A DNA stretch of 64,000 nt from Streptomyces sp. SUK 48 (GTDB taxonomy: Bacteria > Actinomycetota > Actinomycetes > Streptomycetales > Streptomycetaceae): the NCBI RefSeq assembly GCF_009650765.1, contig NZ_CP045740.1, forward strand, positions 3,944,001 to 4,008,000, written 5' to 3'. Shown piece by piece: positions 25,994-35,940 of this stretch (positions within the stretch are counted from its first letter, which is position 1; each line of letters begins with the position of its first letter). The notes below the pieces were generated by a model that saw only the letters and a list, made by a program, of their open reading frames with translations, had not been told where the DNA came from and ran no database searches. Made by a program: the position numbers and the translations under genes.

Positions 25994-26063
25994 GGGACGG
26001 CGCGCCGCCGGTTGGCCGCGCCCTGCTCGCATCCGGGGCCGGGCCCTTGCAAGGTGCGGAGGT

Positions 26064-27248
26064 GTGACCCACGTCAGCACCGTTCTCGCGCCGCCCGTCA
26101 CCGCTCCCGAACCCGCGCCCGGGGAACGCGCCCGCGTCTCCCCGCTCCGGGCGGGCGGCGTCGCCGTAGGACTCTTCCTCGGCGCGCGGCTCGCCGGTGC
26201 CGCCGTCCTCGCCCTGCTCGCCGAGGCCGCCGGCCGGCCGGTGCTGGCCCTGCTGGGCCGCTCCTGGGACTCGGTCTGGTACCTGGGCATCGCGGCGCAC
26301 GGGTACGGCCACGCGCTGGGCCGGCACGGCTACAGCGATCTGGCGTTCTTCCCGCTGTACCCGGCGCTGGTGCGGGCGGTGAGCGAGGTGAGCACGCTCG
26401 GCGGGGGCGCAGCCGGGCTGCTGGTGTCCTGGTCGGCGGCGCTGGTGGCCGCGGCGGGCCTGTACGCGGTGGGGACGCTGCTGTACGGGCGGGCGGTGGG
26501 GACCGCACTGGTGCTGCTGTGGGGGCTGCTGCCGCACTCGGTGGTGCTGTCGATGGCGTACACCGAGCCGGTGCTCGCCGCGTGCGCGGCCTGGTCGCTG
26601 TACGCGGTGCTGACCGGGCGCTGGCTGTGGGCGGGAAGCCTGGCGGCGCTCGCGGGGCTGGCCCGGCCGAACGGGTTCGCGGTGGCCGCCGCGGTGCTCG
26701 CCGCGGCCGGCCACGAGGTGTGGCGGCGGCGCGGCCGGGTTTCCCACAGGCTGTGGACGGGCGCGGCGCTCGCCCCGCTGGGCTGGACCGCGTTCCTGCT
26801 GTGGGTGGGCCGCCGCCGGGGCGATCTGCTGGGCGGCTACTTCGACGTCCAGGCGCGCTGGGGCTCCCGGTTCGACCTCGGGCGCGGCTCGCTGCGCTTC
26901 GTGCGCGCCCTGCTGCTGCACGGCGGCCGGGTGGTGTTCCCGATGGCGCTGCTGCTGGTGGCCGCGGGCGTGCTGCTGTTCGTGCTGCTGGCGCTCGACC
27001 GGCCGCCGCCGGCGCTGCTGGTCTACAGCGGGGTGCTGCTGCTGGTCGTGCTCGGCGGGTCGGGCATCTTCGAGTCCAAGCCGCGCTTCCTGCTGCCGGC
27101 CTTCCCGCTGCTGCTGCCGCCGGCCCGCGCGCTGGTCCGCACGGCGAAAGCCCGGCCCTGGCACGCGGCCGTGACGGTCGCGGCCCTGGCCGGGCTGTCG
27201 TACCTCTACGGCGCGTACCTGCTGGTGCTGGGGAACGCGCCGCTGTAG
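26064..27248 (+). CDS. PIG-V-like GT-C membrane glycosyltransferase
   Basis: About 394 residues with some eight to ten membrane helices. The first periplasmic loop has 'RSWDSVWYLGIAAHGYGH' and 'DLAFFPLYPALVRAV', with the Asp typical of GT-C polyprenyl-phosphate-mannose transferases and the FFPLYP motif of bacterial PIG-V homologues. Likely transfers a sugar from a lipid carrier on the outer face of the membrane; acceptor unknown. The GTG at 26064 follows CGGAGGT closely; the frame is open further upstream but that part overlaps the aminotransferase gene. Confidence 0.82.
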   Translation: MTHVSTVLAPPVTAPEPAPGERARVSPLRAGGVAVGLFLGARLAGAAVLALLAEAAGRPVLALLGRSWDSVWYLGIAAHGYGHALGRHGYSDLAFFPLYPALVRAVSEVSTLGGGAAGLLVSWSAALVAAAGLYAVGTLLYGRAVGTALVLLWGLLPHSVVLSMAYTEPVLAACAAWSLYAVLTGRWLWAGSLAALAGLARPNGFAVAAAVLAAAGHEVWRRRGRVSHRLWTGAALAPLGWTAFLLWVGRRRGDLLGGYFDVQARWGSRFDLGRGSLRFVRALLLHGGRVVFPMALLLVAAGVLLFVLLALDRPPPALLVYSGVLLLVVLGGSGIFESKPRFLLPAFPLLLPPARALVRTAKARPWHAAVTVAALAGLSYLYGAYLLVLGNAPL

Positions 27249-27261
27249 CGGTCCGTGCCGG

Positions 27262-27804
27262 TCACTCGCCGGAGTCGGCCTCGCCGTCCTGCGGCTTCTC
27301 CGTGCCCTCGGCGTCCGGCTCCAGGCCCAGCTGCTCGACCAGCCACTTGTCGAACTCGATCGCGGCGCGCACCCAGCTGACCGTGGAGGAGACGAAGTGG
27401 TTCAGGTCGACGCCGGTGCCGATCAGCATCTGGGCCTCGCCGATGAGGCGGACCGTGCCGTCGTCGTGCGTGTGGGTGTAGACCTTGGGCCACAGGGTGC
27501 GGCGGTTCCAGTCGTCGACCGACTCGAGGAGCTGGGCCTTGTCCTCGATCTGGTGCGGGCGGTCGTAGAAGGTCCGCACCGAGAAGACCGCGTGCTCGTC
27601 CTCCCCGCGGAACATGAAGTAGGTGCGGAACTGCTCCCAGGGCGCCGCGAGGTCGCCCTCCTCGTCGATGACGTACTTCAGCTCCATCTGCTCCAGGAGC
27701 TGCTTCACGAGGTCCTGGTCCGGGAGGACGGGGCCGCCCGGTCCCTGGGGCTGCGGCTCGGGCTGGCCCCCGAAGTTCGGAATCGAGGACGGGTCGATGC
27801 TCAC
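27262..27804 (-). CDS. YbjN domain-containing protein
   Basis: About 180 residues. The YbjN-type fold (related to type III secretion chaperones) is suggested by 'LVKQLLEQMELKYVIDEEGDLAAPWEQFRTYFMFRGED'-like order, 'FSVRTFYDRPHQIEDKAQLLESVDDWNRRTLWPKVY' and 'DLNHFVSSTVSWVRAAIEFDKWLVEQL'. Proline/glutamine-rich N-terminus and acidic C-terminus. Cytoplasmic, function unknown. GTG 27804 has AAGGG nine bases upstream. Convergent with the PIG-V-like gene. Confidence 0.8.
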   Translation of the reverse strand: MSIDPSSIPNFGGQPEPQPQGPGGPVLPDQDLVKQLLEQMELKYVIDEEGDLAAPWEQFRTYFMFRGEDEHAVFSVRTFYDRPHQIEDKAQLLESVDDWNRRTLWPKVYTHTHDDGTVRLIGEAQMLIGTGVDLNHFVSSTVSWVRAAIEFDKWLVEQLGLEPDAEGTEKPQDGEADSGE

Positions 27805-27911
27805 CGTGTTTTTCCCTTCGTACGGATTCCGCCATCCTCCCCCATGCGGGGAGGGGGGTGGCAAGCCCTGACGGGGCCTGTCAGCCTTCGGCTGACAGGA
27901 TCAGCCGTCCG

Positions 27912-30521
<2,610 letters not shown>

Positions 30522-30626
30522 CTTCGCGTTCTCCTCCTCGACGTGCCTTCACAACCCGATGTTCCTGTGGAGCGGACGTGCAGACGCGCTCCACATCCCC
30601 TGCTGACTTAACCAGCGTACATAAAG

Positions 30627-30645
30627 TTGAGTCTATTCCACTCAA
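30627..30645. promoter_or_regulatory. HAIR operator (HspR site) upstream of clpB
   Basis: TTGAGT-CTATTCC-ACTCAA matches the inverted repeat CTTGAGT-N7-ACTCAAG bound by HspR; the outer left base differs. It lies between clpB (minus) and the PPOX gene (plus), so it could affect both. Confidence 0.9.
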
Positions 30646-30683
30646 GGCTGCTCGCGCACCGCTCTGGGGCTAGGTTTCCTGGC

Positions 30684-31097
30684 ATGGCGAACCACTCCGT
30701 GGATCCGGGTTCCCCGGACGACGCGTATCTCGGCTTCTGGCGGGAGCGGCATCTGTGCACCCTGACGACCATCCGCCCGGACGGCACCCCGCACGTCGTG
30801 CCGGTCGGGGTGACGTACGACCCCGGGGCGCGCCTTGCCCGGGTGATCTGCAACGGGGCCAGCGCGAAGGCGGCCTACGTCCGCGCCGCCGGCCCGGACG
30901 GCGCCCTCGCCGCCGTCTGCCAGGTCGACGGGCGCCGCTGGGCCACCCTGGAGGGGCGGGCGCGCGTGTCCGCGGACCCGGAGCGGGTCAGGGAGGCGGA
31001 GCGCCGCTACGCCGAGCGCTACACGCGCGAGCCCGCGCCGAACCCGGCCCGCGTGGTGATCGAGATCTCGCTGGAGAGGGCGCTGGGGCGGGGGTGA
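30684..31097 (+). CDS. PPOX-class flavin/F420-dependent oxidoreductase-like protein
   Basis: 137 residues, split beta-barrel of the pyridoxamine-phosphate-oxidase-like class. Typical opening 'LGFWRERHLCTLTTIRPDGTPHVVPVGVTYD' followed by 'NGASAKAAYVRA' and 'GRRWATLEGRARVSADPERVREAERRYAERY'. Family members reduce F420-linked or flavin-linked substrates; the actual reaction is unknown. ATG 30684 is 39 bp from the HAIR element, so heat-shock control is possible. Ends before a strong shared terminator. Confidence 0.88.
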   Translation: MANHSVDPGSPDDAYLGFWRERHLCTLTTIRPDGTPHVVPVGVTYDPGARLARVICNGASAKAAYVRAAGPDGALAAVCQVDGRRWATLEGRARVSADPERVREAERRYAERYTREPAPNPARVVIEISLERALGRG

Positions 31098-31195
31098 ACG
31101 GGATGGGGAGGACGAGCGACTCCGCGACGGCCGCGTTCGATTCGTTCCGGCCACTGCGTGAGCCGGGGCATACCCCGAAATGTCGGCACGAACAA

Positions 31196-31234
31196 CAGCG
31201 GCGTCACCGTGTTCAGGTCACGGTGACGCCGCTG
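31196..31234. terminator. Bidirectional terminator, perfect 16-bp stem
   Basis: CAGCGGCGTCACCGTG and CACGGTGACGCCGCTG flank a seven-base loop TTCAGGT. It separates the PPOX gene (plus) from the peptide/Rieske-like operon (minus), ending both. Confidence 0.85.
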
Positions 31235-31278
31235 CGGGGGGAAGCGCCTGAGCGATCTTTTACGACGGGGGAATCGCG

Positions 31279-31614
31279 TCAGGCACTGCGGGGGGTGGCC
31301 GAGATGGTTCTCAGGTCGGACTCCACCGGCTCGGTGAGCCGGTGATCCCGCTGGTCCAGGTTCACAAAGATCATTCCGTACCGTATGGCACACCGCACCG
31401 GCTGGGGCGCCCCGCGCGGCTTGCGCAGGCACCGGTAGGCCCGGACGTCCTCCTCGTCGTCGCGCGTGACGACGACCGGCTCACCGAAGACGGTCACCAT
31501 CAGCGAGTCCCCGGGGTGGGGAATCGCGGTCACCAGATCGATGAAGTGCCAGCCGGAGCGGTAGGCGGTGGCCATCTCACGGCGGAAGGAGCGGTCGTCG
31601 GGTGGCGTGGTCAC
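31279..31614 (-). CDS. Mini Rieske-like protein lacking the histidine ligands
   Basis: About 111 residues from GTG 31614. The order of blocks resembles the Rieske domain of ring-hydroxylating oxygenases: 'AIPHPGDSLMVTVFGEPVVVTRD', 'VRAYRCLRKPRGAPQ', 'CAIRYGMIFVNLD'. In true Rieske domains the cluster ligands are C-x-H and C-x-x-H; here the corresponding triplets read C-L-R and C-A-I-R, so both His are Arg and the spacing between the pairs is shortened. A normal 2Fe-2S cluster is therefore unlikely. The gene starts one base after the stop of the DTKWP-peptide gene, so the two are translationally coupled. Function unknown. Confidence 0.6.
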   Translation of the reverse strand: MTTPPDDRSFRREMATAYRSGWHFIDLVTAIPHPGDSLMVTVFGEPVVVTRDDEEDVRAYRCLRKPRGAPQPVRCAIRYGMIFVNLDQRDHRLTEPVESDLRTISATPRSA

Positions 31615-31615
31615 A

Positions 31616-31918
31616 TCAGCTCCCGGCTGCCGAAGGCCACTTGGTGTCCGTCGGCCACGCGGCGTCCGCGGCCACGACGTTCGTCCCGCCGCCCGTCGCT
31701 GCCGCCGAGGGCCACTTGGTGTCCGTGGGCCACTTCGTGTCCGCTCGCACCGAGCTGCTCGCGTCGAGCGTCGCCACCGAGGGCCACTTCGTGTCTGCGC
31801 GCAGATCACTCTTCGCACCGAAGGGGCCACTCAGCACGCCAAGGGCCACAACGGCGGAGAAGGTGGCGACCAGCCCCGAGCGAATCATCTTCTTGCCCAT
31901 GGTCGACTTCGTCCTCAC
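31616..31918 (-). CDS. Secreted precursor peptide with DTKWP repeats
   Basis: About 100 residues. A basic n-region ('RTKSTMGKKMIR') and hydrophobic core ('SGLVATFSAVVALGVLSG') form a signal peptide; the remaining ~60 residues hold four exact DTKWP units and one degenerate unit (DAAWP), separated by Ser/Ala/Gly/Thr-rich spacers. GTG 31918 is chosen because AGGGGA is seven bases upstream; ATG 31900 is an alternative that shortens the n-region. The mature part has no Cys. It heads an operon with the Rieske-like gene and is divergent from a LuxR-type regulator. Not a family I know; a multicopy signal or modified peptide is one reading, a cell-surface repeat protein another. Confidence 0.75.
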   Translation of the reverse strand: MRTKSTMGKKMIRSGLVATFSAVVALGVLSGPFGAKSDLRADTKWPSVATLDASSSVRADTKWPTDTKWPSAAATGGGTNVVAADAAWPTDTKWPSAAGS

Positions 31919-31966
31919 TTGAAGGTCCCCTTCTTCCCCCGTCGGATAAGACGATGGCTCATTCGG

Positions 31967-31998
31967 GCACATCATGACCACACAATCAGTGCATCATG
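31967..31998. promoter_or_regulatory. Direct repeats in the divergent peptide/regulator promoter region
   Basis: GCACATCATG (31967-31976) and GTGCATCATG (31989-31998) are nearly identical and 22 bp apart, about two helical turns, in the 114-bp gap between the DTKWP gene and the LuxR-type regulator. A plausible binding site for that regulator. Confidence 0.4.
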
Positions 31999-32032
31999 TT
32001 CCTGCATGTTCAGGACCCTGGGGGGTGGAGAT

Positions 32033-33016
32033 TTGACTACAAATCGGCACAATACGGTACATCCCCATGCGGTTACCGAACTGTGCGAGGAAGGGGGCCG
32101 ACTTTACGCCACCGCCCTGCGCACCGGACGTGTCTCCCGTTCCGACGCGGCATCGGCTCCCTGCCTGATGGAGTTCGCCCTGCTCCACCCGGATCCGGAC
32201 GATCCCGACTGGCTGCGCCCGGTGCCCCCGGCCGTGGCGCTGGCCCAGCGGCTCTCGCCGCTCGAACGCGAGATAGCAGATCGCCGGCGCTGGGCCGTCG
32301 AACTCTCCGACATCTTCGAGCCGTTTCTCGCGCTGAGCACGCAGACGGCCTCCGTGACCGACTCGATCACCGTCCTGGAGGGCAGCGACCGCATCAACGC
32401 CGCGCTCGACCTGGCCACCACCGAATGCCGTTCCTCGGTTCTCACCGTACAGCCGAGCAACCACTTCACCGAGCGCAACGTGCGCCAGGGCCTGGAGCGC
32501 GACACCGCCCTGGTGGAACGGGGCGTGCACATCCGCACCCTGTACCAGCACACGGTCCGCTACAACCTCAAGCAGATCGGCTACGTCGCCCAGCTCACCA
32601 GCGGCAAGGTGGAGTACCGCACCATCGACGAACTGGTCGAACGGCTCATCATCTGCGACGAGTCGGTCGCGTTCATCCCCACCCGCGACGACCAGCAGGT
32701 CGCCCTGGAGCTGCGCAACCCCGGGCTCATCCGCTACCTCATCAAGGTCTTCGAGTTCATGTGGAACCGCGCGGTCCCGCTGACCGCGGGCGCCCCGTAC
32801 GAGACCGCGCCCGACGGCATCACCGAGATCCAGCACTCCATCGCCAAGCTCCTGGTGGAGGGTCATGTGGACGAGGCCATCGCGCGCCGGCTCGGGATGA
32901 ACGTCCGTACCTGCCGCGCCCACATCGCCAAGCTGGCGCAGGTGCTCGGCAGCGGCAGCCGGGCGCAACTGGGCTTCCTCATCGCCCAGTCCGGCATGCT
33001 GGACCGGGACCTCTGA
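32033..33016 (+). CDS. LuxR-type HTH regulator (copy 1), next to the DTKWP peptide gene
   Basis: About 327 residues. N-terminal segment 'VTELCEEGGRLYATALRTGRVSRSD' and 'CLMEFALLHPDPDD', a central TrmB/PLD-like sensor region ('LEGSDRINAALDLATTECRSSVLTVQPS', 'TIDELVERLIICDESVAFIP') and a C-terminal LuxR-type helix-turn-helix ('AKLLVEGHVDEAIARRLGMNVRTCRAHIAKLAQVLG'). The TTG at 32033 is favoured because it aligns the N-terminus with the paralogue at 33264-34280. Divergent from the peptide operon and probably its regulator. Confidence 0.85.
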   Translation: MTTNRHNTVHPHAVTELCEEGGRLYATALRTGRVSRSDAASAPCLMEFALLHPDPDDPDWLRPVPPAVALAQRLSPLEREIADRRRWAVELSDIFEPFLALSTQTASVTDSITVLEGSDRINAALDLATTECRSSVLTVQPSNHFTERNVRQGLERDTALVERGVHIRTLYQHTVRYNLKQIGYVAQLTSGKVEYRTIDELVERLIICDESVAFIPTRDDQQVALELRNPGLIRYLIKVFEFMWNRAVPLTAGAPYETAPDGITEIQHSIAKLLVEGHVDEAIARRLGMNVRTCRAHIAKLAQVLGSGSRAQLGFLIAQSGMLDRDL

Positions 33017-33020
33017 ACCG

Positions 33021-33269
33021 ATGACCGCGGGGGAACCGCACGCGCAACACGGCGTCGAGGAGCTGTGCGCGCGGGGCCGCGCGGCGGACGAACGCGCCCT
33101 GCGCGCGGGGCGGTTCAACGCCGCCGCCGCCCACGGCGCGCCCTGCCCGGAGCGGTTGGGACTGCTCCAGCCGACCGCCGCCCTCGGGGGCGTCGGCCGG
33201 GCCCGACCGGGCTGTCTCATCGGGCGGTCGGACGTCCTGCGCCGGGCGGACGGGGCGCCGGGCTCATAA
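33021..33269 (+). CDS. Truncated paralogue of the LuxR-type regulators (N-terminal piece only)
   Basis: 82 residues starting four bases after regulator copy 1. 'GVEELCARGRAADERALRAGRFNA', 'PCPERLGLLQP' follows the same pattern as the N-termini of the two full regulators ('ELCEEG...ALRTGRV...PCLMEFALLHP'). The sensor and DNA-binding parts are missing. Its last six bases overlap the 3' end of the convergent regulator. Either a decayed gene copy or a small interfering partner; base composition still looks coding. Confidence 0.55.
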   Translation: MTAGEPHAQHGVEELCARGRAADERALRAGRFNAAAAHGAPCPERLGLLQPTAALGGVGRARPGCLIGRSDVLRRADGAPGS

Positions 33270-34280
33270 CGAGGCGTCCCGGGCGGCCGGCAGCCCCCTG
33301 CCGCTGCCGTCCAGGCCCGCCTGGGCGATGCGCACCCCGAGCTGGGTACGGCTGGCCGCGCCCAGGGTCTCCGAGAGGCGGGCGATGTGCGCGCGGCAGG
33401 TCCGCACGCTGATGCCGAGCCGCTCGGCGATCACCGCGTCCTGGTGGCCCTCGGCGAGCAGCGCCGCGATGGACTGCTCGCGGTGCGAGATGCCCTCGAT
33501 GCCGGTGTCCGGCAGCGGCGCGGTGAGCGGGATGGCGAGGCGCCACAGCCGCTCGAAGACGGTCACCAGGTACTCCACCAGCGCCGGGTGGCGCAGTTCC
33601 AGGGCCACGGTGCGGTCGGCGTTCGCCGGGATGAAGGCCACCGTGCGGTCGAAGAGGATGAGCCGGTCGATGACCTCGTCCAGGGTGCGGGCCTCCACCG
33701 TGTCGCCCATCAGCTCCAGGTAGTTGAGCAACCCCTGGCCGTGCCGGGCCACATGCGTGTACAGGTCCCGCATGCGCACGCCCCGCCCGCGCAGCGCCAG
33801 CGCCCGGTGCAGGCCCTCGGTCAGCTCGGCCTCGCGCCGGATGCCGCCCGGCTGCACGGTGAGCACCTCGGTGGTGCACGCCTCGGTCGCCTCGTCCATC
33901 GCGGCCTGGATCCGGGACAGCCCGTCCAGCACCCGTACCGCGCTGCCCCCGGCCGGTGCCGCGAGCGCCTGCAAGCGCCCGAGGCCGGCGTACCACTCGA
34001 AGGCGGCCACCGCCGAGCCCACCCGGCGCTGGCTCTCACTGACCTCGTCGTGGACCCCGCGCAGCAGCCGGGTCATGACCTCCTGCGGGGAGGTGGGGAC
34101 CAGCCAGTCCATGTCGTCGGGGTCCGGGTGCAGCAGGGCCAGTTCCAGCAGGCAGGGCACCGCCTCCGCCTCGACGCGGGGCACCCGGCCCCGGCGCACC
34201 GCCCGTGAGTAGACGCGGTCCCCGGCCTCGCACAGCCGGTCGGCACCGTGGGGATGCTGCTCCGCCCTCCGCCCGGCCAT
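33264..34280 (-). CDS. LuxR-type HTH regulator (copy 2)
   Basis: About 338 residues and colinear with copy 1: 'GADRLCEAGDRVYSRAVRRGRVPRVE', 'CLLELALLHPDPDDMDWLVP', 'LDGLSRIQAAMDEATEACTTEVLTVQP', 'TLDEVIDRLILFDRTVAFIPA' and C-terminal 'AALLAEGHQDAVIAERLGISVRTCRAHIARLSETLG'. ATG 34280 matches the start of copy 1. The final sense codon is TTA (TCG TTA TGA), a codon read only by the bldA tRNA in Streptomyces, so full-length product may depend on development. Convergent with copy 1 and the truncated copy. Confidence 0.87.
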   Translation of the reverse strand: MAGRRAEQHPHGADRLCEAGDRVYSRAVRRGRVPRVEAEAVPCLLELALLHPDPDDMDWLVPTSPQEVMTRLLRGVHDEVSESQRRVGSAVAAFEWYAGLGRLQALAAPAGGSAVRVLDGLSRIQAAMDEATEACTTEVLTVQPGGIRREAELTEGLHRALALRGRGVRMRDLYTHVARHGQGLLNYLELMGDTVEARTLDEVIDRLILFDRTVAFIPANADRTVALELRHPALVEYLVTVFERLWRLAIPLTAPLPDTGIEGISHREQSIAALLAEGHQDAVIAERLGISVRTCRAHIARLSETLGAASRTQLGVRIAQAGLDGSGRGLPAARDASL

Positions 34281-34370
34281 CGCGCATTCCACCCCCGGTG
34301 TGCTGCCACTTCCGCAGCGCAACTATGCGTGGCGCCGACCGGGTCCGCAACACGGCTCCCCCGGGCGCGG

Positions 34371-34386
34371 TGGTCGTTAACGACCA
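34371..34386. promoter_or_regulatory. Perfect 16-bp palindrome upstream of LuxR-type copy 2
   Basis: TGGTCGTTAACGACCA, about 90 bp before the regulator start, in the gap between it and the sugar-binding protein gene. Palindromes of this kind are usual operators; the binding protein is not known. Confidence 0.5.
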
Positions 34387-34474
34387 CTGCGTCCGGGTAT
34401 CCCCCAGGCTCCGCCCCTCGCATTGCAACAAGATGACGGTGGCGACGCCCTCGGGACGAGGACATCGTTGATCA

Positions 34475-34511
34475 CGCCGTACCGCACCCGCCGGAGAGGC
34501 GCGGTGCGGCG
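34475..34511 (-). terminator. Hairpin after the sugar-binding protein gene
   Basis: CGCCGTACCGC / GCGGTGCGGCG, one mismatch, 15-base loop, immediately downstream of the stop at 34517. Confidence 0.6.
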
Positions 34512-34516
34512 ACCCG

Positions 34517-35623
34517 CTACTTCAGGCCGATCGCGGCGCACTGCGCCTTGAACTTGGCGGTGCAGATGTCGTCCACGGTGTAGATGCCGTCCGCGACGAC
34601 GGTGTCCTTGATGGTCTTGCGCGTCAGGGCGCTCACCTGGACCAGCTTGGCCGGGATGTTCTTGGTGGTGGGGCTGTCCACCTTGTCCTCGGTGAGGGCG
34701 TCGAACTGGATGTCCTTGCCCTGGACCTTGGAGACGGCCATCTGCGCGGCGGCCTCGGCCTCGTCCGGGTAGGACTTGTAGACGCTCATGTACTGCTCGC
34801 CCGCCACCACCCGCTGCACGGCGTCCAGTTCGGCGTCCTGGCCGGTGACCGGCGGCAGGCTGGTGACGCCCGCGGCCTTCAGGGCCTTGATGACGCCGCC
34901 CGCCATGCCGTCGTTGGCGGAGTAGACGCCCGCGATGTTGCCCGCGCCGATCTGGCCGATCGCCTTCGCCATGTTGGCCTGGGCGTTCTCCGGCTTCCAG
35001 TCCGTGGTGTCGTAGCTGGCCGCGATGGTCACCTTGCCGTTCAGCTCGGAGAGCGCGCCCTCCTTGAACTGCTTGGCGTTCGGGTCGGTGGGCGAGCCGT
35101 TCATCATCACGATCTTCTTCGCGGTGTTCGCGTTCGAGCCCAGCGCGTCCAGCAGCGAGCGGCCCTGCACCTCGCCGACGAGCTCGTTGTCGAAGGAGAC
35201 GTACGCGCTGATCGGACCCTCGGCCAGGCGGTCGTAGGCGATGACCGGGATGCCCGCGTCCTCGGCCTTCTTCACCTCGCCCGCGATGGCGTGCGCGTCG
35301 ACGGCGTCCAGCAGGATCACATCGACCTTGTCGTCGATCATCTTCTGCATCTGGCCGGACTGCTTGCCCGCGTCCGCGTCCGCGTTCGCGTACTCGACCT
35401 TGCCCTGCTTCCCGGTCAGGTCGGAGACCTTGCTCTTGATGATGGGGTAGTCGAACTTGTCGTAGCGCGTGTTGGTCTTCTCCGGCAGCAGGAGGCCCAC
35501 GGTGAGGTCGTTGCCCTTGGCCGGGCTCGCGCTCGTGCTGTCCCCCGTCGCGTTCAGGACGCCGCAGCCGGCCAGCGAGAGGGTCGCCGCACAGGCGGCC
35601 ACGGACAGGGCGATACGGCGCAT
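34517..35623 (-). CDS. Sugar ABC transporter substrate-binding lipoprotein (XylF-like)
   Basis: About 368 residues, periplasmic-binding-protein type 1 fold. A lipoprotein signal peptide ends in the lipobox 'LAGCG'. 'VGLLLPEKTNTRYDKFDYPIIKSK', 'DVILLDAVDAHAIAG', 'IPVIAYDRLAEGPISAYVSFDNE' and 'VYSANDGMAGGVIKALKAAG' follow the xylose/ribose-binding pattern. ATG 35623 starts the signal peptide; a GTG four codons earlier is possible. No permease or ATPase gene is adjacent, so it must use components coded elsewhere or act as a sensor. Confidence 0.88.
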   Translation of the reverse strand: MRRIALSVAACAATLSLAGCGVLNATGDSTSASPAKGNDLTVGLLLPEKTNTRYDKFDYPIIKSKVSDLTGKQGKVEYANADADAGKQSGQMQKMIDDKVDVILLDAVDAHAIAGEVKKAEDAGIPVIAYDRLAEGPISAYVSFDNELVGEVQGRSLLDALGSNANTAKKIVMMNGSPTDPNAKQFKEGALSELNGKVTIAASYDTTDWKPENAQANMAKAIGQIGAGNIAGVYSANDGMAGGVIKALKAAGVTSLPPVTGQDAELDAVQRVVAGEQYMSVYKSYPDEAEAAAQMAVSKVQGKDIQFDALTEDKVDSPTTKNIPAKLVQVSALTRKTIKDTVVADGIYTVDDICTAKFKAQCAAIGLK

Positions 35624-35877
35624 ACGAGGGCTCACTTCACGTGTGTTTCGGACGTGGGCGCTGCTATAGGACCCAGGTGTCCCAAAAGACAACGCGGAGC
35701 CGACATCCGGCGTCAAGAACCCTTGCTTAACGAGTGGGCAACACTACGCGCCGTCCAACATGTGAAAGCAATGGGGAAACCTCTCCAAACACCCTTTACG
35801 GACCGTCCATCCAAGGGAAGTTCACGAGGCGGCAAAGAACGGGTTGTGGCCGCCGCCGTGCCCGCGGGGTCCCGGAC

Positions 35878-35920
35878 GGCGAAGGGCCCGCGGACGGGAT
35901 GCGTCCGCGGGCCCTTCGCC
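35878..35920 (-). terminator. Terminator of the dnaK operon
   Basis: Perfect 18-bp arms GGCGAAGGGCCCGCGGAC / GTCCGCGGGCCCTTCGCC with a seven-base loop, 21 bp after the hspR stop codon. The gap 35624-35877 upstream of the sugar-binding gene shows no other clear motif. Confidence 0.85.
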
Positions 35921-35940
35921 GTGCGTGGTGATACGGGCGG

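Noticed and set aside
31279..31614. Functional Rieske ferredoxin
   Set aside because: Both histidine ligands are replaced by Arg and the ligand spacing is wrong.
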